Shown here: positions 53,295-62,695 of the stretch, one piece after another
How positions within the stretch are numbered: the stretch's first letter is position 1
Layout: every line of letters starts with the position of its first letter
Source: Enhydrobacter sp.
Lineage (GTDB): Bacteria; Pseudomonadota; Alphaproteobacteria; Reyranellales; Reyranellaceae
Length of the DNA stretch: 64,000 nt
Direction: 5' to 3'
NCBI GenBank assembly: GCA_026126105.1
Contig: JAHCJV010000002.1
Coordinates: forward strand, 62,001-126,000
Made by a program: the position numbers and the translations under genes
The notes under the pieces: generated by a model
The model's database searches: none
What the model was told of the DNA's origin: nothing
The model's input: the letters and a program-made list of their open reading frames with translations, nothing else

Positions 53295-54539
53295 TCAGGC
53301 GCGCGGCATCGACGAGCCGGGCAGTCGAATGAATGCGGCGAGCACCGTGAGCGGCGCAAGAGCGAGCGACGAGGCGATGAGCGCGGCCTGCACGCTCCAC
53401 AGATCGGCGACGTTGCCCCAAAGCAGCGAGCCCGCGACCATGGCGCCGAAGAAAACCATCTGATGCACCGCCATGCCGCGTGCTCGCATGAAGTTGGGCA
53501 GGATCATTTGCACAGCCGCGCCGTTGTTGGCGATCACGGTCATCCAGCAGGCACCGTTCAAGGCGACGACGATGCCGACCACGAGCGGCGTCATCACCAG
53601 CGCCGCCACGAGCGTGGCGACAGCGGTGGTTCCCATCGCCCAGACATTGGCACGATCGGCGCCCAGCAGCCGATTGACCGTCGGCATCGACAGGGCGCCA
53701 GCGACAGCGCCCACGCCGAACACGGCGTAGAGGACGCCGAAGGTGAATTCGTCGAGCTCGAGCTCGAAGCGGCCGATCACCGGAAGCAGGGTGCCCATCG
53801 CGATCCCCGGCACGAAGAAGCACAGCCCTCGAGCGAAGATCGCCTTGAGCTCGGCCGAGCCGCGCACGAAAGCGATGCCGGTAATGGCTGCCTCCAGAAA
53901 ACCTTCACGGCGCTGCGAAGCGCGCGCCTCCGCAGGCCGCTTCCAGGCGCGTAGCGCGAAGATGACACCGATATACGTCACGGTGTTGATGGCGAAGAGC
54001 AGGAAGACACCGACCAGCCCGAGCAGGATCTGGCCGACCACGGGGCCGATGGTGCGAGCCAGATTGAAGCCGGCCGAGTTGAGAGCGATCGCCGGCCGGA
54101 GCTGCGGGCCGGAGACGATCTCCGGGACGACGGCGTGCCAGGCCGGCGCATTCATCGCGTTCCCCAGCCCCATGCAGAAGCTCAACACCAGCAGGTTCGT
54201 CGCGGTGAGCTGCCCGAAATACGCCAGCACCGCGAGCACGCCGGCGACTCCCATCATCCAGAATTGGCACACGATGATGTAGCGCCGCCGCTCGAAACGA
54301 TCGGCGAGGATGCCGGCGAAGAAGCAGAACAGGAACATCGGCAGCGTGCCGGCCGCCGCCAGCAGCGCCACGTAGATGGGCTCGGTCGTCAGGCTCGTCA
54401 TTTCCCACGCCGCGCCAGTGGTCTGCATCCAGCCGCCAATGTTGGACAACAGGTTGGCGATCCAGAGGCCGAGGAAGGCCCGGTTGGCAAGCGGAGAGAA
54501 GGCGGAAGGGTGCCGAGCCGCGCCGGCCGGCTCGCTCAC
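53295..54539 (-). CDS. MFS transporter, last gene of the ceramide operon
   Basis: A 414-residue major facilitator with 12 predicted helices and the conserved loop GILADRFERRRY between helices 2 and 3, of the MFS_3/enterobactin-exporter-like subgroup. It starts with GTG at 54539, overlapping the ceramide synthase stop by 4 nt (GTGA), so it is translationally coupled to a lipid biosynthesis gene. A transport role for a lipid or lipid precursor is suggested by context only; this subgroup mostly exports small molecules. Confidence 0.85.
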   Translation of the reverse strand: MSEPAGAARHPSAFSPLANRAFLGLWIANLLSNIGGWMQTTGAAWEMTSLTTEPIYVALLAAAGTLPMFLFCFFAGILADRFERRRYIIVCQFWMMGVAGVLAVLAYFGQLTATNLLVLSFCMGLGNAMNAPAWHAVVPEIVSGPQLRPAIALNSAGFNLARTIGPVVGQILLGLVGVFLLFAINTVTYIGVIFALRAWKRPAEARASQRREGFLEAAITGIAFVRGSAELKAIFARGLCFFVPGIAMGTLLPVIGRFELELDEFTFGVLYAVFGVGAVAGALSMPTVNRLLGADRANVWAMGTTAVATLVAALVMTPLVVGIVVALNGACWMTVIANNGAAVQMILPNFMRARGMAVHQMVFFGAMVAGSLLWGNVADLWSVQAALIASSLALAPLTVLAAFIRLPGSSMPRA

Positions 54540-55684
54540 GCCAGCGCCTTCTCGTAGATCCGATGGGTCTTGTAATGGACGCCGCCGACCGCGCGGATGA
54601 TGTTGTTGGTCGCCTTGTTGTCCTCGAGAATCCAGCCCAGCTCGGCGGTCGTCTTGCCCAGCCGCTTGCCGTTCTGGCGCAGCTGGTCGATGGCCATCAT
54701 GGCCAGCCCCGCCCCCATCAGCGGATGATTCCGGAACTTCTTCTTCACGCCCATCAACGGCACGCGCGTGCTGCCGACACCGGCGACCTTGAGCCGCCAC
54801 AAAAGCTTCAGCAGATTGATCGGCCCGAGCCTGCCGCCGAAATCCTCGGTTGCCTCGTTCAGGTTGGTGAGCGCCACGATGAAGGCGACAGCCTCGTCGT
54901 CGACCTCCACGAAGACGGCGAGTTCCGGCACGATCACCGGCCCGAACGCCTTGGCGGCGTGGTCGATCTCGGCCTGGGTGAAGGGCACGAACCCCCAATT
55001 GTCGCTCCAGGCGTCGTTGAAGATACCGACAAGCGTGCGCACCTCGGCGTCGAACATCTTCATGTTGGCGCTGCGCACCTTCACCCGTTCGCCCATGCCC
55101 GCGCGCGCCATGAGCTTCTTGCCGATCGTCTCGGGTGCGTTCTGGACATCGTAGTTGTAGGAGAACAAATCCTTGATCTTGGCGTAGCCGTTGGCCTCCA
55201 CCCGAGGACCCGAGTAGGGCGGATCGTAGGGCACCAGCAGCATCGGAGTGCTGTCGAAGCCGCTCACGAGCAGGCCGACCTCCTCGTTGACCGACAGGCT
55301 GAATGGACCCGTGCTGCGCTTCATGCCCTTCTGCCGCAGCCAGTTCTCGGCGGCCGCGAACAACGCCATGAAGATCGCCGGATCGTCCTCGGCCACCAGG
55401 CAGCCGAAGTGGCCGGTGTCGTCGGCATAGCGCTCCAGATAGGCGCGATCGATCTGCGCCGAAATGCGGCCCACCACGCGGCCACCGCGCCGGGCGAGGA
55501 AGAGCTGGACCTCGACATGCTGAAACAACGGATTCTTCTTGGGCGAGAAGGCTTCCTTCCGCTCCACGTTGAGGTGGGCAGTGTAGCCCTTGTGCCCGGC
55601 ATAGAGCCGCACCGGGAGCTGTATGAAAGCCTTGAGGTCGGCCTTGCCCTCGACCGGTGCAACGACGATTTCCGGATTGTCCAT
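54536..55684 (-). CDS. Bacterial ceramide synthase (GNAT-fold, bCerS type)
   Basis: A 382-residue GNAT-related protein of the family shown in Caulobacter crescentus to N-acylate the sphingoid base. Databases often label it a GNAT acetyltransferase or dATP pyrophosphohydrolase. The N-terminal half has FIQLPVRLYAGHKGYTAHLN and VQLFLARRGGRVVGRI, and the middle STGPFSLSVNEEVGLLVSG. The C-terminal half carries a second acyltransferase-like module with NHPLMGAGLAMMAIDQL. Length and context with Spt, ACP, reductase and ligase genes make the assignment strong. It has no membrane helix. Confidence 0.88.
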   Translation of the reverse strand: MDNPEIVVAPVEGKADLKAFIQLPVRLYAGHKGYTAHLNVERKEAFSPKKNPLFQHVEVQLFLARRGGRVVGRISAQIDRAYLERYADDTGHFGCLVAEDDPAIFMALFAAAENWLRQKGMKRSTGPFSLSVNEEVGLLVSGFDSTPMLLVPYDPPYSGPRVEANGYAKIKDLFSYNYDVQNAPETIGKKLMARAGMGERVKVRSANMKMFDAEVRTLVGIFNDAWSDNWGFVPFTQAEIDHAAKAFGPVIVPELAVFVEVDDEAVAFIVALTNLNEATEDFGGRLGPINLLKLLWRLKVAGVGSTRVPLMGVKKKFRNHPLMGAGLAMMAIDQLRQNGKRLGKTTAELGWILEDNKATNNIIRAVGGVHYKTHRIYEKALA

Positions 55685-55691
55685 TGTCTGC

Positions 55692-56612
55692 TCAGGCTAC
55701 CATGGCCGTCGTGTCACCACTGTGGAACACAAGGTCGCCATCCGGTTCACAGCCACTGTCGTCGTCGGTGAGCGCCCGCATTTGAACCCGGAGTCGCCAG
55801 CCGTTGCCCTCGCGCGAGAGGTGCAGGAGATGGTAGCGCGCGCGACCGTACTTGCTGTCCCGTGCCGCCGATGCCGAGCTGACGCCCAGCACCGGCACTG
55901 CGCCGTTCGGGCCGGCGATGCGCGCGATCTCGCTGCGGTGGTTGTGGCCGTGCAGGATGGCCTCGCAGCCGACCCGGCGGATCATCGCCTGGAAGGCACC
56001 GGCATCGGTGAGGTGCTTCCAGCGTGACTGGTCGGTGAGCGGCGGATGATGGATCAGAACGATGCGGCACAAACCCTCGCGGCCCGTCTCGGCAAGCAGG
56101 CGCTCGGCACGTGCGATCTGCGTCTCGCCGAGATCTCCGGTCGCCAGCAGCGGCGGCTTGGGTACACCGGTCGACAGACCGATCAGTGCGATGCCGTCAC
56201 GCCGGCGCAGGGTCGGAAAAACATCGACATTTGCGGCTGGCGGCTGGCCATCGCTCGCGATGTAGGCGCCCCACTGTCCCATGCCCTCGGCCCATGGGAC
56301 CGGCACGTAGGCGTCGTGGTTGCCCGGAATGACGGTGATGCGGTCCGGCGTATCGAAGGCCGCAAGCCACTCGGCGGCGCGGCGGAATTCCTGCGGCAGG
56401 GAGACGTTCACGAGGTCGCCGGTCAACGCGATGTGATCCGGTCTCTGCGCCTTGATGTCGGCGACGATGCCGGCCAGCGCCTCCGGCAGATGAAGATGGG
56501 TGCGATGGTGCCACCAATTGTAATAGCCGGTGGCCCGCTTGTTCAGCAACTGCATCAGCCGTGCGTGCGGCATCGGCAGGTGCGGGTCGGAGAGGTGGGC
56601 GAGCGTGAACAT
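55692..56612 (-). CDS. Calcineurin-like metallophosphoesterase in the ceramide operon
   Basis: A 306-residue phosphoesterase with the dinuclear metal motifs LAHLSDPHL (Asp, His), LTGDLVN (Asp), IPGNHDAY (Asn-His), LIHHPPL (His) and ILHGHNHRSE (GHxH). The start at 56612 (MFTLAHLSDPHL) is the family start. It is between the serine palmitoyltransferase and ceramide synthase genes, 7 bp from the latter, so a lipid phosphate or UDP-diacylglucosamine-like pyrophosphate substrate is plausible. No such function is proven. Confidence 0.87.
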   Translation of the reverse strand: MFTLAHLSDPHLPMPHARLMQLLNKRATGYYNWWHHRTHLHLPEALAGIVADIKAQRPDHIALTGDLVNVSLPQEFRRAAEWLAAFDTPDRITVIPGNHDAYVPVPWAEGMGQWGAYIASDGQPPAANVDVFPTLRRRDGIALIGLSTGVPKPPLLATGDLGETQIARAERLLAETGREGLCRIVLIHHPPLTDQSRWKHLTDAGAFQAMIRRVGCEAILHGHNHRSEIARIAGPNGAVPVLGVSSASAARDSKYGRARYHLLHLSREGNGWRLRVQMRALTDDDSGCEPDGDLVFHSGDTTAMVA

Positions 56613-56683
56613 CGACTTTGTTGCCCTCGGCCGAACCGGCGTCTCGTGTCGTCGCGAACGCCGGCTCGCCGGTAAAGCGTCGG

Positions 56684-57898
56684 CTAGCTGGCTGCCTGCA
56701 GCTTGGGCGCCAGCACGCCCATCTGGCGGCCGATGCCGGTCATGACCTCGATCATATGCTCCAGCTGCTCTTTCGTATGAACCGCGCAAAGCGAGCAGCG
56801 CAGCAGCGACACGCCGTTGGGCGTTGCGGGCGGCACGGCGACGTTGACGTAGATGCCGGCATCGAGCATGGCGCGCCAGAAGCCGATCGCGGTCATGCGA
56901 TCGGGCAGATGGACTCCGACAACGGGGCCATGCTCGGGCCCGAGCTTGAAGCCCTGCGCCGCCAGCCCATCATAGAGCGTCGCGACGTTGTCCCAGAGCT
57001 GCTTGCGCAGCTCGGGCCGCGCCTTGACGACCTTCAGAGCCTGTCGCACGGAAGCGACGATCGACGGTGGCAGCGAGGCGGTGAACATGTAGGAGCGCAC
57101 GGTGACGCGCAGGATGTCGAAGTCCGGGTCGTTCGAGACGCAGTAGCCGCCGATCGCGCCCAACGTCTTGGAGAAGGTGCCGACGATGAAGTGGCAGTCG
57201 TCGAGCACACCCGCCGATTCGCACAGGCCGCGGCCGTTCTCGCCCAAAGCACCGAGGGAATGGGCCTCGTCGACCAGGACGTAGGCGCCGTACTTCTTGC
57301 AGACCTCGATGAATTCCTTCAGCGGGGCCGAATCGCCCAGCATCGAGTAGATGCCCTCGAGCACGACCAGCCGGTTACCCGGCTTGTCTCCAAGCCGGCG
57401 CAAGCGGGCATCGAGGCTCGCCGGGTCGTTGTGCTTGAAGCGCACGACCTCGGCCTGGGTCTGCTTGCAGGCGTCATAGATCGACGCGTGGCTGTCGGCG
57501 TCGATCAGCAGGAAGTCTTCCGGCCCGGCCAGGGTGGAGATCACCCCGAGATTGGCCTGATAGCCGGTCGTGAAGACCATGCAGTGCTGCTTGCCATAGA
57601 ACGCGGCGATCTCCTCCTCGAGCGCGACGTGCTCGGAGTAGCTGCCGTTGGCGATGCGCGAACCGGTCGTCCCGGTGCCCTCAGCCTTGATGGCGTCGAT
57701 CGCCGCCTGCATGCACGACGGATCGAACGTCAGGCCGAAATAATTGTTGGTGCCGACCGTCAGGCACTTCTTGCCGTCGATGATCGCCTCGGTCGGCGAC
57801 AAGACCCGTTCCATGCGAATCTGGAATGGGTCCGCACCGGTGGTGCGGACGTCGCGATACGCGTCCAGCAGCCCGGCATGCCGGTCAAACAGCCCCAT
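56684..57898 (-). CDS. spt: Serine palmitoyltransferase (alpha-oxoamine synthase)
   Basis: A 404-residue PLP enzyme that condenses serine with a long acyl thioester to give 3-ketosphinganine. The PLP lysine is K244 in GTFSKTLGAIGG, with LVDEAHSLGALG (Asp210) and the substrate loop GTGTTGSRIANGSYSEH. The neighbouring ACP and acyl-AMP ligase show the acyl donor is ACP-bound, not CoA, as in Caulobacter. Other members of this fold (KBL, BioF, HemA) are excluded by context rather than by sequence alone. Confidence 0.92.
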   Translation of the reverse strand: MGLFDRHAGLLDAYRDVRTTGADPFQIRMERVLSPTEAIIDGKKCLTVGTNNYFGLTFDPSCMQAAIDAIKAEGTGTTGSRIANGSYSEHVALEEEIAAFYGKQHCMVFTTGYQANLGVISTLAGPEDFLLIDADSHASIYDACKQTQAEVVRFKHNDPASLDARLRRLGDKPGNRLVVLEGIYSMLGDSAPLKEFIEVCKKYGAYVLVDEAHSLGALGENGRGLCESAGVLDDCHFIVGTFSKTLGAIGGYCVSNDPDFDILRVTVRSYMFTASLPPSIVASVRQALKVVKARPELRKQLWDNVATLYDGLAAQGFKLGPEHGPVVGVHLPDRMTAIGFWRAMLDAGIYVNVAVPPATPNGVSLLRCSLCAVHTKEQLEHMIEVMTGIGRQMGVLAPKLQAAS

Positions 57899-57904
57899 GG
57901 CGGA

Positions 57905-58222
57905 CTAGCGCCGGGCGGTGAGCTTCAGAATCGTATCGGCGAGTTCGTCGACGGTGTGGATCTCGGCCACCGCGTTCATCGGAATGGACACGTCGAACCG
58001 GTCCTCGAGTTCCATGATCATGTCCATGACGGCCAGTGAATCGATGTTGAGATCCTTGGAAATGACGGTGGCGCCACGAATGACTTGTGCGTCATCGCTG
58101 CGGAACGCATCGAGCTGGGTGCAGATCTCGGAAATCACTTCGCCGCGCGTGGGCTGGCGGCGATATGAAAGCGGGGCGTCGTCGTTTTCGACGATCACAT
58201 TATGGGCGATGCTCAAAACCAT
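57905..58222 (-). CDS. Dedicated acyl carrier protein for ceramide synthesis
   Basis: A 105-residue ACP with the phosphopantetheine site NIDSLAVMD (S62). It has an extra N-terminal segment of about 25 residues compared with AcpP, as seen in sphingolipid-specific ACPs. It carries the long-chain acyl group from the ligase to serine palmitoyltransferase, whose gene follows 6 bp downstream. Confidence 0.93.
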   Translation of the reverse strand: MVLSIAHNVIVENDDAPLSYRRQPTRGEVISEICTQLDAFRSDDAQVIRGATVISKDLNIDSLAVMDMIMELEDRFDVSIPMNAVAEIHTVDELADTILKLTARR

Positions 58223-58313
58223 TCTCCGGTGCCGGGGGGCGGACGGCCGCTATGTGACAGAAACACCGATTAGTAGTGAAATAACAAATTGTTACGGCGT
58301 GTTTCACACCTAA

Positions 58314-59225
58314 CTAGAGCCAACCTCGAGAGCGATACCACAAAATCGTGTGGCGGAAGCCTTCTTGCAGGTCGTAACGCGCGGTGAACGCGGTAGCTGC
58401 GGCCAAGGTGCGGTCGTGGACCACCCAGTCGGGATGAAACAGTTCGCGCACCTTTGCGGGAGTCAGGATCTGGGCCGAGGGTCGGAGGCCGTTCAAGGCC
58501 GCGACTGTTCCGATCAGCATCCGCGGGACTCGCAAACGGTTAACCCGCCGGCCGAAGGCCCCCGCAGCCGCAGCCGCCATATCCGCATGGCTGTAGCCTC
58601 CCGGCTGGCCATCGTCGATTTCACACACCATCGAAGGTAATGGCCTGCCAAGGGCGAGTGCCACGGCCTCGGCCAGATCCTCGACATGGATCAGGGAGAG
58701 CCGGGCGTCGGGCTGATCGGGCTGAAGAGCGAAACCACGGGCAGCCATCCTGAAATAGGCGAGGGTCTCGCGGTCGCCCGGCCCGTAGACGGCCGGTGCC
58801 CGGACCGCGAGCCAGCGCCCCTCCCGCTGCTCGATGACCTCCTCCGCCGCCCGCTTGCTGGCGGCATAGGGCGACAGCTGGGGTTCACGAGCGGCCAGCG
58901 ACGACAGGAGAAGGAAGGGAATTGTCGGCGCCTGCCCGGCAAGTCGCGCCGTTCCGTCGCGATTGGTCGCCTCGAAATCCTCCGGCCGCCGTGCCTTGAT
59001 CGCGCCGGCGGCATGGACCACCGCGTCCACACCCTCTACCAGCCGACCCAGGCTCGCCTCGTCCGACAGATCGCCCCAGACGATCTCGGCATCGACTCCT
59101 GGGAGCGAGGGCAAGGGCGTCCAGCGCCGGATCAGGAGTCGCAGCTTCCAGCCGTGCCGCGCGAGGGCGGCGATGAGATGGGGCCCGACGAAGCCGGTCG
59201 CACCGGTGACCGCCGCCAGCGGCAC
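58314..59225 (-). CDS. NAD(P)-dependent reductase of ceramide synthesis (CerR type)
   Basis: A 303-residue extended SDR with the cofactor loop AAVTGATGFVGPHL and catalytic SPYAASKRAAEEV (YxxxK). In Caulobacter the equivalent gene reduces the keto group of oxidised ceramide, taking the place of the eukaryotic ketosphinganine reductase. It is next to the acyl-AMP ligase (1-bp gap) and 91 bp from the ACP gene, in the same order as in known ceramide clusters. Confidence 0.89.
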   Translation of the reverse strand: MPLAAVTGATGFVGPHLIAALARHGWKLRLLIRRWTPLPSLPGVDAEIVWGDLSDEASLGRLVEGVDAVVHAAGAIKARRPEDFEATNRDGTARLAGQAPTIPFLLLSSLAAREPQLSPYAASKRAAEEVIEQREGRWLAVRAPAVYGPGDRETLAYFRMAARGFALQPDQPDARLSLIHVEDLAEAVALALGRPLPSMVCEIDDGQPGGYSHADMAAAAAGAFGRRVNRLRVPRMLIGTVAALNGLRPSAQILTPAKVRELFHPDWVVHDRTLAAATAFTARYDLQEGFRHTILWYRSRGWL

Positions 59226-59226
59226 G

Positions 59227-60969
59227 TCAGGCTGCAGCGGGTTTGGGTTGGTAGTGGCCCGCCAGATAGTTGGCCCTGGTGCGCGAGCGCGAGAGCTTTC
59301 CGGAGGACGTCATGGGCAGGCCGACGGTCGGCGGCACCAGCACCACCTCGCAATCGACGACGACCGCCTCGCGCACCGCGCCCGCCACATCGCGCGCCAG
59401 CGACGCCCGCCCCTCTTCACCGGCAACCCGCGCCAGCACCGCGACGACGACCCGCTCGCCCTCGCCGGTATCGACCGAAAACGCCGCCGAATCGCCGCTC
59501 TTGACGATTCTCCGGGCCTCGAGCGCCCATTCGATGTCCTGTGGCCAGACATTGCGGCCGTTGACGATGATCAGGTCCTTGGCCCGGCCGGTGACGACGA
59601 TCTCGCCGTCCAGCAGGTAGCCGAGGTCACCGGTGTCGAGCCAACCGTCGGGCGACAGCACCTCGCGACTGGCCTCGGGCTCACCGAAATAGCCCGGCAT
59701 CACGCTCGGCCCCTTGACGAAGATGCGGCCCACCGCGCGGTCCGACAGCAGTCTGCCCGCGTCGTCGCGGACCTCGAGCTCATGGCCCGGGAGCACCCTG
59801 CCGCAGATCACGAAGCGCCGGGCATGCAGCGGATCGTCGGGATCGGGCGCCGGCTGCGCCCGCTGCGCTTCCGAGAGCACGACGCGGTCGACCGTGTCCG
59901 TGCGCACGCCCGTGCCGCCCTTGCTGAAGGTGATGGCGAGGCAGACTTCCGCCATCCCGTAGCTCGGAATGAACGCGGACCGATCGAAGCCGTTGGCTTC
60001 GAACGTCTCCGCGAAGCGCTCCAGCACCCCGGCGCGCACCATGTCGCCCCCAATTCCGGCATGGCGCCAGCAGGACAGATCGAGATCGGCCGGCACCTGC
60101 GCCGCACCCCGTCGCACCGCCAGGTCGTAACCGAAGCTCGGGCTGTAGGACACGGTGGCCTTGTTGCGCGCGATGATATTGAGCCATTGCATCGGGCGTC
60201 GGGCGAAGTCGCGCGGCGTCAGATAGTCGATCGAGAGCTGGGCCGAAAGCGGCGCCAGGGTGAAGCCGATCAGGCCCATGTCGTGATAGAGCGGCAGCCA
60301 GCTCGCCGCCCGATCGCCTTGGACGATGTCGAGACCGGCCGGTCCTACCATGCCGGCCAGATTGGCCATCAGCGCGGCCTGCGTGATCTGCACGCCATGC
60401 GGATGGCGCGTGCTGCCCGACGAAAACTGGATATAGCAGAGCTCGTCGGGCTGGAGCGGGCGCAGCTCGACCGGCTTCTCGGGCAACGCCTCGAGCACGT
60501 CCATGCCGCCATGCAGGCGCACCGCAGGAAATTCGGCAGCGGCATCCGCCAGGAAACCGGCGAGATCGTCGATACCGACCGCCGCGACCGCCCCCGACGC
60601 CGCGAACTGGCGGCGCAGCTGGTCGAGATAGGCGTCCTTGCCGCCGATACCGACTGGAATCGAGACCGGCACCGGCAGCAGGCCGGCATACTGGGCGCCA
60701 AAGAAGGCATCAAAGAAACCGGGCCAGGTATCGGCAGTGATCAGCAGGCGCTCGCCGCGAGCAAATCCCGCTCCGATCAGCTTGCGCGCCACGATATGGG
60801 CGCGCTCGCGCACGTCTTTCCAGGGGAGGTCGGAGAGCGCCTCGCCGCGTGCGCTATAGAAGGTGACGCCGGTTTCCCCTCGGGCCGCATAGTCGAGCAT
60901 CTCCGGCACCGACCGGAAGCCGGCGCGGCGCAAGGCAAGCTGGCGGTTGCGGGAGGGAAGCGGGCTCAT
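59227..60969 (-). CDS. Fatty acyl-AMP ligase / acyl-ACP synthetase for ceramide synthesis
   Basis: A 580-residue ANL-family enzyme of the FAAL type. The AMP loop is YIQFSSGSTRHPHGVQI, with SWLPLYHDMGLIG, the A5 block IPSYGMAEVCLA and the GWLDTGDLGYLLDGE hinge region. It activates a fatty acid as acyl-AMP and loads it on the dedicated ACP. It is the first gene of the minus-strand ceramide operon (ligase, reductase, ACP, spt, phosphoesterase, ceramide synthase, MFS). Confidence 0.92.
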   Translation of the reverse strand: MSPLPSRNRQLALRRAGFRSVPEMLDYAARGETGVTFYSARGEALSDLPWKDVRERAHIVARKLIGAGFARGERLLITADTWPGFFDAFFGAQYAGLLPVPVSIPVGIGGKDAYLDQLRRQFAASGAVAAVGIDDLAGFLADAAAEFPAVRLHGGMDVLEALPEKPVELRPLQPDELCYIQFSSGSTRHPHGVQITQAALMANLAGMVGPAGLDIVQGDRAASWLPLYHDMGLIGFTLAPLSAQLSIDYLTPRDFARRPMQWLNIIARNKATVSYSPSFGYDLAVRRGAAQVPADLDLSCWRHAGIGGDMVRAGVLERFAETFEANGFDRSAFIPSYGMAEVCLAITFSKGGTGVRTDTVDRVVLSEAQRAQPAPDPDDPLHARRFVICGRVLPGHELEVRDDAGRLLSDRAVGRIFVKGPSVMPGYFGEPEASREVLSPDGWLDTGDLGYLLDGEIVVTGRAKDLIIVNGRNVWPQDIEWALEARRIVKSGDSAAFSVDTGEGERVVVAVLARVAGEEGRASLARDVAGAVREAVVVDCEVVLVPPTVGLPMTSSGKLSRSRTRANYLAGHYQPKPAAA

Positions 60970-61417
60970 GACCTATTCAGTGGGGAAAGCCGGGTCTCGT
61001 AGCAGAGGGGTCCGGTGCTCTCAAGGCGCCCGTCCGGGCCGGTACGGCCATGTGTGGGTAGCCCATCACATTGTCCGGTTTGGTTGCACAACAATTGTCC
61101 GCTTCCTTGGACTGGCCCTCTGGCTTGCAACCGATGAACGGACCCGCCGAGTTTTGCACGGCTGCAGGACGGAGAGCACGATGTTGCGCTGACGTAAATC
61201 GGCCAAGCACCGCCGAGTGGCGAAGCAGCTATAGGGGCGTGGCGGGTGGACCTGCCGAATCGGCTCCGGACGACCTCGCGTCTGCGGCGAGAAGGCGACA
61301 CCGGCCAGGATGGCTGGTTGCCGACGAAGCGGCTACGCCCGATACTGCGACGAGGCTGGATGTCGCACCTGCCCGGGGTGCCCGGTATGCCTGCAAAAGG
61401 GGCAATGCTGCTTGTCG
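60970..61417. other. 448-bp divergent region upstream of the ceramide operon and GT61 gene
   Basis: No gene is convincing here. Just upstream of the ceramide operon are two direct copies of ATTGTCCG (61070-61077 and 61094-61101) flanking a near-palindrome GTTGCACAAC (61083-61092). This looks like an operator or paired activator site. No clear sigma-70 hexamers were found. The start of the GT61 gene at 61418 is itself uncertain, so part of this span could be coding. Confidence 0.45.
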
Positions 61418-62653
61418 ATGCGGGAACTGATCGGTTGTCATCTTCGCTCCTTGACGGCAAAGCTGCACCGTCCCACCGGCCAGGATGGCGACTTGGCCTG
61501 GCTCGCCAAGTCCCGCGTGCGTGAGGCAGGCGAGGTCAATCAAATCGACACCTATGACAGCTACAGGGCGGTCGACACGCTGCAGGACGTGCTGGGAGAA
61601 GGCGACAGGATCTACCAGTCGGCACGGGTGGCCCGGACGCTGCCCGAGGCCAGCATCCTGTCTGGCGCGCCCGGCCTGCCTCTTCTGGGACGGCGGAAGA
61701 ATCCCGGAGTGCCCGTGAGACTGGTCAGGATCGAAGACGCACTCGTCCTCAGGAAGAAGCAGATCGTCAATCTGCGAACGGGAAAGCTTATCCTCGACAG
61801 CTTTCGCAGACCGGCGAACGGCGGTCGCGAAAACAGGATCTCGCGTCCCGATCAGTTGCAGTATGAGAAGATCGACCTGATCATCAGCGACAAGGCCACG
61901 CCGGTTCTCTCGGACGCGTTCTGCGCGATATCGGAGATCGGTGGGTTTGGTCATATTCTCCGGGAGGGCATCAGCCAGCTCTGGCCGCTGACGGAAGGTT
62001 TGCGCCCGCCAGCCGGGATGTCCTTCCTCGTCAATCGCTCGCGCCTCGGCACGTTTCACCATGCTTACCTCGAGGCCCTGGCCGTAGGCTTTACGCGCCT
62101 GGTGCCGGTCGAAGGACCGCTGCGCGTGAAGGGCCTGGTAGTGGCCTACCAATCTTTTGTTCTCGACCACGGCGTTGGGGATCACTTCTTCACGCTAGCA
62201 GCGAAAATCGCCGATCACTTCGGCGACCCGCCAGCTTCCTGCGCACGCCTGTATGTTTCCCGACGCCATGCTGGCAAACGCCGGCTCGTCAACGAGCTTG
62301 CAGTCGAAACCCTGTTCGAGCGCCACGGCTTCCGTGTGGTCTACCCGGAGCAGCTGCCGGTTTCGGAGCAGTGCCGGCTATTCGCGGGCGCGAAGTGGGT
62401 CGCCGGTCCCGTTGGGAGTGGCTTGTACGGCGCGATGTTCTGTCGACCCGACACGAGGCGTATCATCCTGGCGCCCTCTCACTTCTTCACGGTGAACGAT
62501 CTGCTGCTGAGCCGAATGCATGCGCCGATGTACCTGTTCGGCAACAGCCGGAACGCGGATCGAAAGGAGGCGATGAGCGATGATTGGGAGATCGACGAAG
62601 CCAGTGTCGCGCGCAACCTCGGCTCACTGTTCAGGGGGAACACGAGCGCCTGA
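61418..62653 (+). CDS. Glycosyltransferase family 61 (DUF563) protein
   Basis: A 411-residue protein with the GT61/DUF563 C-terminal domain: ARLYVSRRHAGKRRLVNE, LFERHGFRVVYPEQL and AGAKWVAGPVGSGLYGAMF. These enzymes transfer pentose or hexose residues onto glycans. The N-terminal 200 residues are poorly conserved. The start at 61418 (MRELIGCHL) is the best guess; in-frame starts exist up to 61310 but give a Cys-rich N-terminus unlike the family. It is followed after 42 bp by a sulfotransferase gene. Confidence 0.82.
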   Translation: MRELIGCHLRSLTAKLHRPTGQDGDLAWLAKSRVREAGEVNQIDTYDSYRAVDTLQDVLGEGDRIYQSARVARTLPEASILSGAPGLPLLGRRKNPGVPVRLVRIEDALVLRKKQIVNLRTGKLILDSFRRPANGGRENRISRPDQLQYEKIDLIISDKATPVLSDAFCAISEIGGFGHILREGISQLWPLTEGLRPPAGMSFLVNRSRLGTFHHAYLEALAVGFTRLVPVEGPLRVKGLVVAYQSFVLDHGVGDHFFTLAAKIADHFGDPPASCARLYVSRRHAGKRRLVNELAVETLFERHGFRVVYPEQLPVSEQCRLFAGAKWVAGPVGSGLYGAMFCRPDTRRIILAPSHFFTVNDLLLSRMHAPMYLFGNSRNADRKEAMSDDWEIDEASVARNLGSLFRGNTSA

Positions 62654-62695
62654 GGCTGGTGGCCGGTCGAGCCTCGGCGTCGCGCCGATTAGATC

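Noticed and set aside
53173..53463. Plus-strand frame opposite the end of the MFS gene
   Set aside because: It overlaps a well-supported MFS C-terminus and has no recognisable features; the hairpin and leader explain the intergenic part.
60970..61417. A start for the GT61 protein further upstream, giving a cysteine-rich N-terminus
   Set aside because: The cysteines fall outside the conserved domain, the segment lacks a ribosome site and resembles non-coding translation; the 61418 start is preferred, though unproven.
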